DNA of 64,000 nt. It comes from Pelargonium tetragonum (Eukaryota; Streptophyta; Magnoliopsida; Geraniales; Geraniaceae). The stretch covers positions 62,001-126,000 of the forward strand of contig JAYMTL010000030.1 of NCBI GenBank assembly GCA_036897445.1. Direction: 5' to 3'. Numbering within the stretch: position 1 is the stretch's first letter; the number at the start of each line of letters is the position of its first letter. Position numbers and translations under genes: made by a program. Positions 25,990 to 37,559 of the stretch are shown here, in pieces. The notes beneath the pieces were generated by a model that did no database searches, was not told the origin of the DNA, and worked only from the letters and a program-made list of their open reading frames with translations.

Positions 25990-26900
25990 GCTCTTTTTAT
26001 CCCCTAAGCATCTTTTCCAGAGTCCAGAGTAAAGTCACATAGTAAGCCGCGTGTTCTAATCTCATAAGGAAAACTATCTAAGACTAATAAATCAAACTAG
26101 AAAATCCTTGTAGTTTAGTATCTATTACTACTTTGCTTTGTACAAAATACCTTTATACTTTATATCAGTCCCTTTTTACCCCTACTGTAATACCCAGGCC
26201 TGGGATTCCTTACCTAAACCTATCTTCTTACTCGGTATACTGAGAACCCTATTAGCCTTGGTTTTCTTAATAGCTATACTTATCTTCGATACCTGCTTTC
26301 TTAGTAAGATTTGTAGCAGCTAGACCTATATTTGGGTTTGTATTCTATTCCAGAGTTATTGTAATTATTGTAATAAATGTATTGTAATTGTAGTTGGTAG
26401 TTGTATTATTACTCTTATAGCTATTACTCTGTAATAGGGGCACCATAGGGTTTAATAGATACATAATAAATAGTAAGGTACGTATAGGAGTATAGATATT
26501 GTAGAGAGTTATAGGACATTTTTATAGTCGTTCTTTGGAAGAGTTAAGGGCAATATCGCATTGTACTAAGGGCTTATCGTTATGGAGGATAGGGCCTTAG
26601 ATGGATATGGATTAAGATACGTTACTATTACCGACTGAAGCTTTGCGGAGTAAGGTTTTGTAGTATAATGAGTATACATACTTACCTTACGTTATAACCA
26701 TCAACTTCATAATCGTCATACCTTTCGGACCTATTTTATTAAGACTCAAAAACGGGAAATGAGAGTTACCATCCCCTTCCTCTCGCTTGCTTTCTTATGG
26801 ATACCCTCAGCTGCTCTTATTTTGGCTTTATGATCCTTACGATAGTATACCTCTTATCTTTCAATTTACTAAGTTAAGTACGAAATTCTTTTAGTCCCAT
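25990..26900 (-). pseudogene. Minus-strand protein-like remnant, unknown family
   Basis: On the minus strand this island reads as protein over several hundred codons when stops are ignored. The part at 26660-26885 is basic, with Lys/Arg-rich runs and then an acidic Asp/Glu/Tyr segment. The part at 26330-26450 is rich in Gln, Asn and Tyr and overlaps a low-complexity TTGTAAT-like stretch on the plus strand (26357-26404). It is broken, with many breaks. It could be a gag-like or other transposon protein, or a dead host gene. Nothing in it is diagnostic. Confidence 0.3.
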
Positions 26901-26961
26901 CCTAATTGTTAGGGTTCCCTATGATACAGGGTTACATAACTCTGAAATAAGTACCTTTTAA

Positions 26962-27030
26962 AAAAGAGCATAGTACGACTCGAACCTATACCTACGATCA
27001 CACCTTAAATTCATTAAAAGTAGCTCTTTT
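26962..27030 (-). tRNA. tRNA-like structure, degenerate
   Basis: On the minus strand, an 8-bp perfect stem (AAAAGAGC with GCTCTTTT) closes 69 nt. That is tRNA size, with a T-loop-like GGTTCGAGTC placed where the T arm should be. A D-arm-like hairpin of about 5 bp (one G-U pair) follows the 5' strand. The T stem is only partly paired and the anticodon stem does not form, so no anticodon is assigned. It is most likely a tRNA pseudogene or a tRNA-derived repeat end. Confidence 0.25.
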
Positions 27031-27039
27031 GTTATCTGC

Positions 27040-30000
27040 CTTCTCACCGATAGAAATGCATGACTTTTCTAAGGGCTTTAAAGTAGAAACATTAGTCTTA
27101 TGCTAACTGGTACTTATCCTACGTCCCTATAAAGCCTATCGTACTTACTATTTTAGTATTCTATTTCTGTTATAACTAGTGGAATAGATATCCTAGGCAG
27201 TCTAGTCTTGGGATATTCTTCTTTCTTAGCTTAGGGGCTATTACTTTAGAGAGAATTAAACCTTGTAGTGAGTGGGTTAATAGTTAAAACTTCCCTAAAG
27301 ATTTTGAATACCCGGAATGAGTTGAAGAAGCTCCTAAAAAAGTTAAAAATAAAAGAAGGAATACTTATTTAATAAAAAAGGTTCATTTTACTGTCTAGAA
27401 TAGCTTTACCGGAAAACAGATTGCCTTAGTTTGCTTTGATATTCCTTATCTTTAACCAAAATAGATAGAATGTAAGACTAACAGTAACAGAGTGCAGGGA
27501 AACGCAAGAGTTCTAATCTCAGAACCGCTTTCTTAATAAGGGAATCCGTGCCTTGAAAAAACCTTTTCCTCCTTTCCTCCAATAAAGAAAGATATAAATA
27601 AGCCCAAAAGGGAAGCTGTTTCTACTTTATTTGCTTACAATCTCTCAAAACTCTTCTTATGGTAGGGACACTCGGCTTTTGCAGGGGTTTAATATGAAAG
27701 GCAAGAATTTACGGATTAAAGTAACCAACAAAGAGAGAATTTAGTATTTTACCTTTTTGAAACCTAATGATAAATAAAGGAAGCTCCGGGTATAATGAAT
27801 TTAAGGGCTTGTAGAGACTCCTCTTATAAAGCACAATCTGGAGGCTCCTGAAGTTAATACCTTTTACAGGGTTTATATTCTATTAACACGCCAACAATTT
27901 AATTAAGTTTAGGGCATTATTGTTATGTCTTCGAAACGCCAAATTGACGCTGTTTTCTTGTATCAGGGGATCCCTAGAATTTTATCTTACTTCCACAACA
28001 CGGGTTAACGAAGAAAGAGCCCTGGATAAGGAAGCCCTTTTTTAGGTAAATTCAAAAGCTATAGCTGCGGAATAATTCAGAATTCTGTAAAAAATACTAG
28101 AACAAAGGGTTTGAGTAATAAAAATCTTTTTCTATCAGGTATAGGGGTCTCCTATAGCCTTATGGAATCCGGGGAATTCAAGTAGAGTGGGCAAGGCGCG
28201 CGCTATTCTTCACCTAATCGGATTATTCGAAAAGACTTAATCCTCTCGATTGGAGCTTCCCCTGGGATGGGAGTAGAATGATTTTTTTCTATTAAGGAGA
28301 TACATTGTACAAAAAGAAACTCATCAATTTGCAGGGTGTTTTTTTTCTTGGATATTTTGTTAGGCATCGCCGGGGCCACTGCTCTATCAAACGAAGAAAG
28401 GATTAAGGTGCTTTTTAGGGCCCCTTTAGAGTATACTTACTTCATAACAAAAAGAGTCAAAGCGGAGTTCTGGTTATCTTTGAAGCAAAAAGAATATAGA
28501 AGAATTGTCCATGAGTCGTAAAGTAAAAAGTAAGGGGTCCCTTTTTGATTCTACAAGTAAGTAAAAGGAAAAGCTGCCATAAGTAAGATATATATAGAAA
28601 TTTTTATAGCATAAATGTATCTTTTTTCGATCAATAAGAATAAAGATTAGAGTAGCTACGAGCAAAGAAAGTCAGTAATTTCACTTAGAGTCTGTCATTT
28701 AATCTATGAAACTTTTAAGTTATTGATATATTATATACATTAGTAGAGAATCCGTCTGTAACTTAGCTATGCAGGGTCGGTTTCTTTTTTTGGAGTAGTT
28801 TTTAATGACTCATCTAACAATAAATATAAGTATCTTTATAAATTTTTCATGCAAAGCTTATCGCGCACAAGGTCAAGACTTTACTTAAGGAGAAAGATAC
28901 GCAGAATAGGAAGACGAAGCACCCTTTAGTAAAAAAAACTCTGACCCAAATGTTAGATTATGAGTTATAGTTTTTATAGGTTAGTGTGCACAAAATTAGA
29001 TATTATGAGGAAACAAATGTGATTGCAAAAACTTCGAATTCTATAAACTCAGTAACTAAGAAATTCCCGTAGATAAAGGATCCTACCTACTACTTGGCAA
29101 ATGAGGGTCTCGCTTTGTTAGGTTGAAAATATGTATTATGGTAGAACTTAGTATAGCTTCAGGAACCCTTGTAATTTGTATTAACCAGCATCTTTTTCGC
29201 AGTTCTCTTTTAACCAATGCCTATGAGAAATTTCTTGCCTAAGCGCTACCAAGAAAGTAAGACAATGTAATTTCTCTTTTTAGAGAGGGCTGCCATAAAA
29301 ACGAGTTCTAATATTCTGGATTTTCAAAAGCTTTCGAAGTCCAAGAGCGATAAGACCTATTTTGATACCCAGCCCTTGGATTTCCCACCACTTTGAACCT
29401 CGTCATCTCAACGACTTAAATTTAGGGACTTTTTACTTTACCCGAATTTTTGTACTCCTCGAGAAGGAACTCCTTGTAATAGGAATTTCAATTCAATTTT
29501 ATATACTATTAGAGGTTAAATAATAGACTTTTGATAATTTGATATCGTTTGAGCTTTAGGATAGCTTTATACCTGGAAGCTCCTAGAAATCCTTTATTTT
29601 CTAAGCTTGCCAGTAGATAAATCGGGTCCAATCTAAGTACTTAGTTTTGAACTAAATTTAGAATGCGTGTGAAGGTATTGCTATCTATAAAGTTTATCCT
29701 ACCAGTCCCCGGATACAAGGGTACCTACTTACTTTAGTGATCATATTTTCTTCAAATGATTATATACAAGTATCTCGGATAAACAATTAACTATTAATAT
29801 AAGCCAACCCCTTGACATACACGAGCCGGGCTTCTACTCTAGCATAAATGTTCTCTCTTAGAAAGCCAAGAGCACCCTTTTGTCAATAGGTACACGCTTT
29901 AAGTCAAAAAAAGTCCCATATAAATTGTTTCTGCCTTCCTATATACACAAAGTCCTGACTGGGATTTCTCTTTTTTAAGGAAACCCAAATTCGGAAACAA

Positions 30001-33000
30001 AAACGCAAAGCAAAAGAGATTCTATATTAATATCTTAAGTAAGACTGTAGTCCTTGCAGTGACCAGCTAATTAAATTACGATTTTTCAAAGAAGTAAGGG
30101 ACTACTAGAAATTCTTAATTTTCAATAAGCTAAACCTAAATATGAGTTTCCCTAAATGGGATACCCTCAACTCTCTAAATTCCCAGAAGAGTCCAATCTC
30201 ATTAAGTGCATTAAGAATCTTAGTCAATAAAAAAGAAGTATAGAATTCTAGGAGATACTAGCTTAACCTCTTTACTGGAGTAAGGGAAACTTCAATTTTT
30301 TGGAAAAAGAGAAAAGAACCCTGCTTTAGTTGTAGTGGATAAAAGTTTTTCTCTAATTTGCGGGTAAGAGGACCCTCTTTTTTTCTTAAAGCAGTGGCAG
30401 AGTCTAGAAAAACCGAAGTGAGCTTTTTTAATTTCATTCTATTCTGAAGGAAGAATCTAGATTTTAAGTTTAGTGTATCCTTGATTGACATGATCAATAA
30501 GAAACCCTTGACTTGAGTTGTATGCTATTGTAGAGGACCTTTAAGGTTAGTATTTCCTGTGTTTCCTATTTATCCAACACAAAAGATTCCGCAAAAGTCT
30601 AATTTCTTCTAGGAAATTATACCTATTTAAAAAGTTCTTACTGCGCTGGGAGCCCACATAGAGTCCCCCAATACTCTAAAATTCCAGAGAATTTAGGAAA
30701 CGGGCAAAATCCACTTAGCAGACCAAATTCTTATTGCTTATAACCCAAAAGGGAAATGTACCCTTAATAAACGGGTCCTCTTTAAATAGAACACACACTT
30801 CCGAGTAAAGTAGGCCTAACTGGGAAAATAAATTGACAAATCCGGGGCTTTTAGGGCAGTTTTCTCTTCTTAGGTCTTGACTCTTGTTTTACTACATTTC
30901 AATTTTCGTGGTATACCCACCTCCCTACTGTATTGGGTTATGCTTAGTCTTTAGAGTCACTAAGGAGCTGGTTCACTTTCTTTTTCTGGCTGTTAAATCT
31001 AGAGTGTGGTATGGAAAACCTCTTTCTTGGATAGCAATAACTTTAGTCTAGAGTCTGTAAAAAGGGGGCACACCCTACAGGAGTCTTAATTTATACCTTA
31101 TCAGCGAAAAGAGGCGACTATGATCACGAGGCCCTTAAAAAGAACAGGTCTTAAGAAATTTCTATTTCTATGGGGGGTCGGTGCAAGCTTATAGAGTACT
31201 GGGAATACTAAGGAACCTATCTGTAATTAAAAGGGATGGGCCCCTCTAGTCCAGAACAGGAATAAAAGAATACATAAATTGTAATTTTAGGAAGAGCTTC
31301 CTAACAGCTTAGCATAAAGGCAAACTAAACCAAAATCAGAGAGAGAGGGGGAATTCTTTAATGCTTACTCTTGTATTTGCTTTTTTAAGTTAACTAAACG
31401 GAGAATTTGGAATTTGCGGGAGGGGGAGTTTCTTAAAAATATATGTAATATAAAAATATTCTTACAATCTTACAAGGTATAACTTTTAATTTGGTATAGG
31501 CACAAGGCTAAAAATACTGTGCTTCAAAAGCGGGGTACACTAGGATTTTCTAAAAAGGGTTTTCTACTAAACTACAACTTAACGGAGTCAACTACGTCTG
31601 ATATAAACAAATTACGGAATGAAATCCGCACTCTTATTAGAACTTATACTCGAGACTCTGTTCTATTTCATAACAACCACACTGAAACTAGTTTCCTTGC
31701 TAAAAAAGGAATTTCTTTAACTCTTGCCAGTAAAGCCTTAATCCTATTTCTTTCGGGGTCTGCTTACTAGAAAGCGCAAACACTAGAATTGCTGCCGGGA
31801 GCCTAAAGGAGGCCGTTTTAGCTTTGTTAAAGGGTGCGGGTGTATTTCCCATTCCAAAGGAAAATTCAGTACCAAAAATCCTTGGGGTTACCGCTAGAAA
31901 AGTTCTTAAAACAACTTAATTTAGTCTCTCTTTTATAATAAATAAAGGATCCCTTCTCACAAGAATTTTAAAGAAAAATTGCACTCTAATTTAGAAAACT
32001 ACACACATTACTCCCGTTTTCTTACTTAGGTAGAATCTAGCTTTTCATTTTCAAGAGAATCCAGCGAATTTACCTCAAAAACTAGTAACTCCATTATATT
32101 ACGAGATACTTGTCTAACTAAAGTTAAGATACCCCACACAAACAATGAAAAGGGAATTGTAAACTAAATTCTAGTATTCAAATTTCTTATGACGAAGTCT
32201 TTTACCAAAAGAATGAGCTAGGTACATATAAACACCCTGTTAAGCAAGTTCTTTTTATACTAGTTTAAATAAGGAAATCCTGCCATAGCTGTGCCGTTAA
32301 ACTAAACTCTCTTATTAGACGCTCATAGGACCCTAAGCAGTTCTTTTTACTTATTACTATGCACTTACATAAAAAGAACCCTAAGAAAAGGGAGTGAAAG
32401 AGTTTTGGATTCTATTACTAAGAAATTCCAGCATAACCATGTAGACTGTAACGAAGACTCATATATCTTATTTCATTCTTATTTAATAGTGGGAATCCCC
32501 TCTAGAGCGAGGTTTTCTTTTGTGGTACTCTTGGGTATACTTCTTTTTATCCAAAACTTGAGGCATTTATCTTCTTCGGTTTCTTTATACAACTTATAAC
32601 ATTCTTTTATTCTGACCCCCCCCCCTTTCTATTTTCTCTTTTTAAATTTTTAAAAGGTAGGCCCACTTTATGGAGAGACACTTCCAAGAGGAGCTTGAGG
32701 TAACCTCCTTCTATACAAAGTTAAGTTATTGCCAATTTGGAGATTAGCAGAATTTCCCTCTTTTTAGAGATAGAGGGTTTATTCATATACTCTTATTTCC
32801 TATATTATATTACTACCTTGATACCTTTTTTGATATTTACTAGAATCTAGTAAGGAATTATGTTACTGCTATTAGCATAGTATATTTAATTAAGGACCGG
32901 TCTTACCAAATAAAATAGATAGCCTTCCCTTTTACAAAATGACTCATTTTTGTGTATACTTTTAGGTTCCAATGGTCCAGTACAAAGTTTAATAATTACC

Positions 33001-33120
33001 CTCAAGGAAAATAGATCCGGGTTCCCGCTTCCGGTGAGCTGGGTTAATCATAGAAAGATCTATTCAGGAACCCAAAATTCCCAAAGGTATCCTCTTAAGA
33101 AGTATAGCCCTACTCTTTCT
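27040..33120. other. Gene-free AT-rich background
   Basis: Frames of 60-83 codons occur on both strands, the longest being 31519-31770 (83 codons, plus). None shows a domain. A 10-C run lies at 32616. The G/C-cluster punctuation (for example GGGATCC- and GGAGTCC-like words) is visible throughout. Confidence 0.55.
32616..32625. repeat. Poly-C tract (10 C)
   Basis: Ten consecutive C residues between TTCTGA and TTTCTATT. It is the counterpart of the 13-G run at 2520, and both are unusual at this base composition. Confidence 0.9.
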
Positions 33121-33128
33121 TTACTTCG

Positions 33129-33196
33129 ACCTACTTAACTCCGCGGTTAGAGTCTCACTTTCGGCGGCAGTCCTAGGTTCAAATACAGGAGTAGGT
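33129..33196 (+). tRNA. tRNA-like structure with perfect acceptor and D stems
   Basis: A 7-bp perfect acceptor stem (ACCTACT with AGTAGGT) encloses 68 nt. Two bases later comes a perfect 4-bp D stem (ACTC with GAGT) around the loop CGCGGTTA, which holds the GG expected in a D loop. The T loop TTCAAAT follows GG at 33176-33177. The T stem has three of five pairs, the anticodon stem does not pair, and the variable region is about 3 nt short. A-box-like and B-box-like sequences are therefore present but the cloverleaf is incomplete. It is probably a tRNA pseudogene or a tRNA-derived SINE head. CGG in the loop is only a possible anticodon. Confidence 0.35.
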
Positions 33197-33199
33197 AAA

Positions 33200-36100
33200 C
33201 CGGACCTTAAGGTTTTGGGCTTAAGAATAAATAAGATATAATAAATTGCAATAAAATGCGGAATTCTTATACTTTTCACTTTTATTTTAAGCAGCCCCTT
33301 CCGAGATACCCTTTTTTATTATAGACACAAAAAATCAAAATTTACATACCCCTTGAATAAAAATACATTATCGCTCAATTTCAACTACAAAGAGATATAA
33401 ACCGACCCCTTCATTTTGATAACCAAAAGGTTACTCTTTTATATTTCTTTTTAGATTAATAATAAATAAGCTAAAGCTATTGCGGCCCAATGCCCCAGAG
33501 GTTCCGTGCATTACAAGAGACCCTTTTCAACAGGAATTTCTTATAATATAAAAGGACCTATCTCTATATAAAAACAACTTTTTAATTTAGAGGAGAAACT
33601 TGCATAAATAAGTTCCTACCTTAATGAAGCACTCTAAGGCAGTCCTAGTTTTCATTTACACCTTTGCTTTTAAAAGAGTTACCGAAATACCTAATACGTA
33701 CAGCTTACAACCTTACTAAGACTAAGAACAAAAAAGTGAAGAGTACTAGCTGGCTTAAGCGGGGTTTCCTTCTAGCTATAAGCGAATGCTCCAAAGGTAA
33801 AGTCCTTTATCTTACTTTTTGGCAGATCAAGCATTCTTTAACTTTAAATAGACGGCTCAAATGGATAAAATGAAAAGAAGAAGCATAACTTCAATTTTGT
33901 GCAGCAAGGTTTCTCAAGCTTCGGTCCCTTTAGTTCGAGTTGTGGAGACGATTAATTTAAATACATTTAGATCTTTTTTGGAAGGTGCTTTTTTTATAAC
34001 GGATAGACGTTAATAAAGTTTGCTTTGAAAGTAGGGGCAGTGCGTATCCCCTATATTTATTACCTTAATTATTTCAAATAGGGCTCCGCCGTTATAGACT
34101 CTTCTGCGCAATGCTTTTGGGGGTACATCTACCAATACGTAAGCAAAAATCAAAAACTTCCTTTTGCTGAGCGGCAATGTTAATATTTTTTAACAGTCCA
34201 TACCCAAATTATTAAGTTAAATCTAGTCGCTCTTGCTGTGCTGAAAATAGAGTACATGTCTCTAAGTTTCCTCTAGCGTCTGCCAGCCCGGCTCTATTAG
34301 CTGCGGCATACAAATGAAAATTTCTTGTATCTAAAATAGAAATCCTAGTTTCTCGAAAGGGGCTTTATAAGTAAAGTGCGGTCCTAGTTTAGAGCATACG
34401 GCTCGTAGTATTACTCAGCGCTTTTTGGTGTCTGTAAGTAATTGCATATACAGCACAAAGTTGTGCTAAAGTTTTCGTTTTTATAAGGTATTTTCCTGCT
34501 GCCTTAGCTTATATATTCTAAGTTGTTTTCACAGGTATATTTGGGGCGAGTCCCCCTTAGCTAAGGTTTGTTCTGTATTAAAAACGAAGAGATTTACTAG
34601 CCCGCTTTTAACTAGATAAATTCGGGTTAAGTGTCACACAAATAAGAATTTTAAGTATATAGTACCCTAATTCATAAAGAAATTTAGAAGCTGCCATTTT
34701 CGAGGTAATGCAATTAACGAATTCCAAAACCCAAACAGAAAGAGTACTAGCCAACGAACTTGAATGAATGATAGTTTTTCCTTTAGTGAGGCATATTGTG
34801 AGATTTATATGCATTTTCAGAGCATCTTTCACAGTTTTACCAAGCCCTATAGTAGAAAGTAGAGAGTTGTGTAAGGAAATTTCTATGCCATTAAGAAGTC
34901 TCTATTTATTACAGTGTAGTTGAAAGGCATACATATTGTAATTTCGTTCTTTACTTTCTTTAAAAGTAGAATCCCCCTTTTTGACTTTTTGTTACGGCCT
35001 AGTCCAGATTAAGGGCACAAAAGCTTCCTTACACCAAGGAATTGAAGGCTCTTTTAAGTGTCTAGCATTGTGGGAAATTCAATTTATTCGAGTCTCTAGT
35101 AAAACGAAAATCTAGTTATTCATTATCTACGGGGAGCTTTTCTCTCTAAAGTTAGCAGCACATAGTATATTAAGGACCGAGATCTGAAAGGTTGGTATTC
35201 AATTACCTCCCAAGAATTTTAGGATATCTGAGTGTTACCTTGCATTAAAAAAGGATCCCGGGGGTTTACTCTTACGCTTTTATTTTATACTAAAAACTAA
35301 AAGGTACCTTAACCTGGATTTTTTCGTAAAGCGGGTAGCACAAGTAACAGGTCTAAACTTTTTTATCTAAAAACTTTTTCTGACCTAGTAAAGGATTCCC
35401 TTTCAACAAAATATCAAGCTTGCCCGATTTACAGGCTAACTTGATTTATCAGCTTGCATAGAGCTCCCTTAATTCCCGAATGTTCAAAGTCTTTATTTTA
35501 ATAAGTCGCCAGTGCTTAGGACTATCCTGTTGTAAGGGTTCGTTCTGCGCCTCGAAGAAAGGTCTCAGATTTGACTATTTTATCGTTACCAGATTTACGA
35601 CATGCATTGCAATTATAGTAAAATGTAAATGGGTACTCACACATGAAGTTTTCGTGGCTAGCTTTATGGATCTTTTGCATTTTGATCCTAACTTTAATTA
35701 ATAGAAAACTTTTGGATAGATGGATAGAGATTTCCCTTCGGCGCGCTTATCCTTATAGAAACTGGTCACTTCTGTATGGATGGGTAATGCAATTTAAAAC
35801 TCAAGGGCATCTTTACGACGTAAACGATTCTAGTCACTTGAAAAAAGAAGCTCATTCGTGTAAGTTTCATGGCTAGCTTCTTTCTTTTCTTTCTAGCCTT
35901 ATGGTAGGAATCCAACAAATAGAAAAAGAAAGAAAGGGGTTTTTATATCCCGGTATAGAAGTAGAAACGCTTACAGAAAGAAGTGCGATAAGCTAAATTT
36001 CTTGAAAAGGTCTCGCGTATACCTATGAATATCTCGAGAAAGGAAATTGTGCCGTTTAAGTTACAAGAAGCTCTCTTGTCTGTAATTTAGATAAACTAGA

Positions 36101-37537
36101 CCTTGCATTTTTATCCAGAATATACATAGCTAAAGGTTTTCGAGGGTAAGTCCTAAAAGCATTTAGAAACCTGTCCGTTTTGAGCAAAAAGAGGTCATTT
36201 TTTTAAGAATCTAGTATTCACTTAAAAGAAGATTGTATCATTTCCCAGTTATGATCTTAGGTTTTTCTCAAAGAAAGGAAAAGTATAGGAAATATAGATA
36301 TCCACTGCCCCAGTAGGTGCCTATAAGTTCTTTTTTTTATCCTAAAAAAGAAAGAATCAAACTTGGCTCTTTCCCCCTTTTTAGTATTACCTGACTTAAT
36401 AGGAATTTAGATAGATAGTATAGATTCTTTATCGTTAAGGGACCTTCTAGATTGAAACAGTCTTGGTATTCAAAAGATTTGGCAGGATGCTTTGGCTCTA
36501 GTAAATTCCTTTGAAGCAATTAGAGGGCTTTCGTAGACAAGGGCCTAGGCTATTATCTCTTAAAAACTTAGATTCTGGATTATCAAGATCCGGCCTTTTG
36601 TTATATATTAGGAATACCCGGCAAATACCTACCGCCTACCTTAATCTGTTTACAAAAGAGATATTAACTTTTGGAACTTGCTTTTTCAATGGGTGTTTAT
36701 CCACACTGTTCCAGGTTTTTAAAGAAGTTTTCTACTCTAATTAGCACCTGATTTTTTGTCTACTCGCTTGAGTTCAAACCAGAACTATTAGGTATTCCTT
36801 TAGTTAGTGCTATTAAATTGGCACAAGACTTTAAGTTCAGAATCTAGAATCCCCAAAACTGGAAAGCTAAGAAGCTCGAGGTCTCGATTTGGACCTTTTT
36901 CAGTATTTCTAGTATAAAATTCCTCATTTAAGCTTTTTAGAATTCCTATACGCGCATTTAATTTGGCTTGTTCTTTTTTTCCTCCATACCTAATAGAAAT
37001 CCCTAGCTTTAAACTGAAATTCTCTGTTAAGTTAAAAGCAAGAGAAAGATTTTATAGCAATACTTAATTAGTGGAGTGCGAGAGCTTTAAAGAAACCCCG
37101 TAACTTTAAACTAGAGATTTTGACTTCCTAATTAAACCCTCTGGAGCTTTTTCCCGAATATCGGCCAAAAGAGAGCTCTTTTAAGAGGCTAAACACTCAA
37201 AATTTTTCTGTCTAAAATTGCTTTATTAATTGCCGTACTTTAAGACCCGAAATCTTATATAGTAATTGTAATTGGGATATGATCCAGTCTTTCCTCTTGC
37301 GAATTCCTACGGAATTCTTATAAATATAGAAAGAATAGTATAAACTAGCCCTTATAAGAAATATAACTAATACTCCGTTTTACTTCTTAGAAAACAAGTA
37401 TATGACAGGAAATTCTTAATTGAAATGTAGAACGAGTACTACTAGTTCGAAAATAAGTTATTTCGCTTTAGAAGCCCCTTATTTCATTAAGTCTTATTTC
37501 TATATACATCTATTAAATAACTAGAACTGGATACTCT
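33200..37537. other. Gene-free AT-rich background
   Basis: Several standard frames of 60-77 codons occur (for example 35643-35876 and 36511-36744, plus). Two overlap in different frames at 35480-35876, as chance frames do. No motif is recognised. Confidence 0.55.
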
Positions 37538-37551
37538 TAATTACATTACCT
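37538..37551 (+). repeat. Copy of dispersed word TAATTACATTACCT
   Basis: Exact 14-bp copy. Read on the minus strand, its flank (GTAATGTAATTAAGAGTAT) matches the 16400 copy for about 19 nt with a single extra A. Together with the copies at 6423, 12445, 15794 and 16400 it defines a small dispersed family. Confidence 0.6.
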
Positions 37552-37559
37552 ACTTTATA

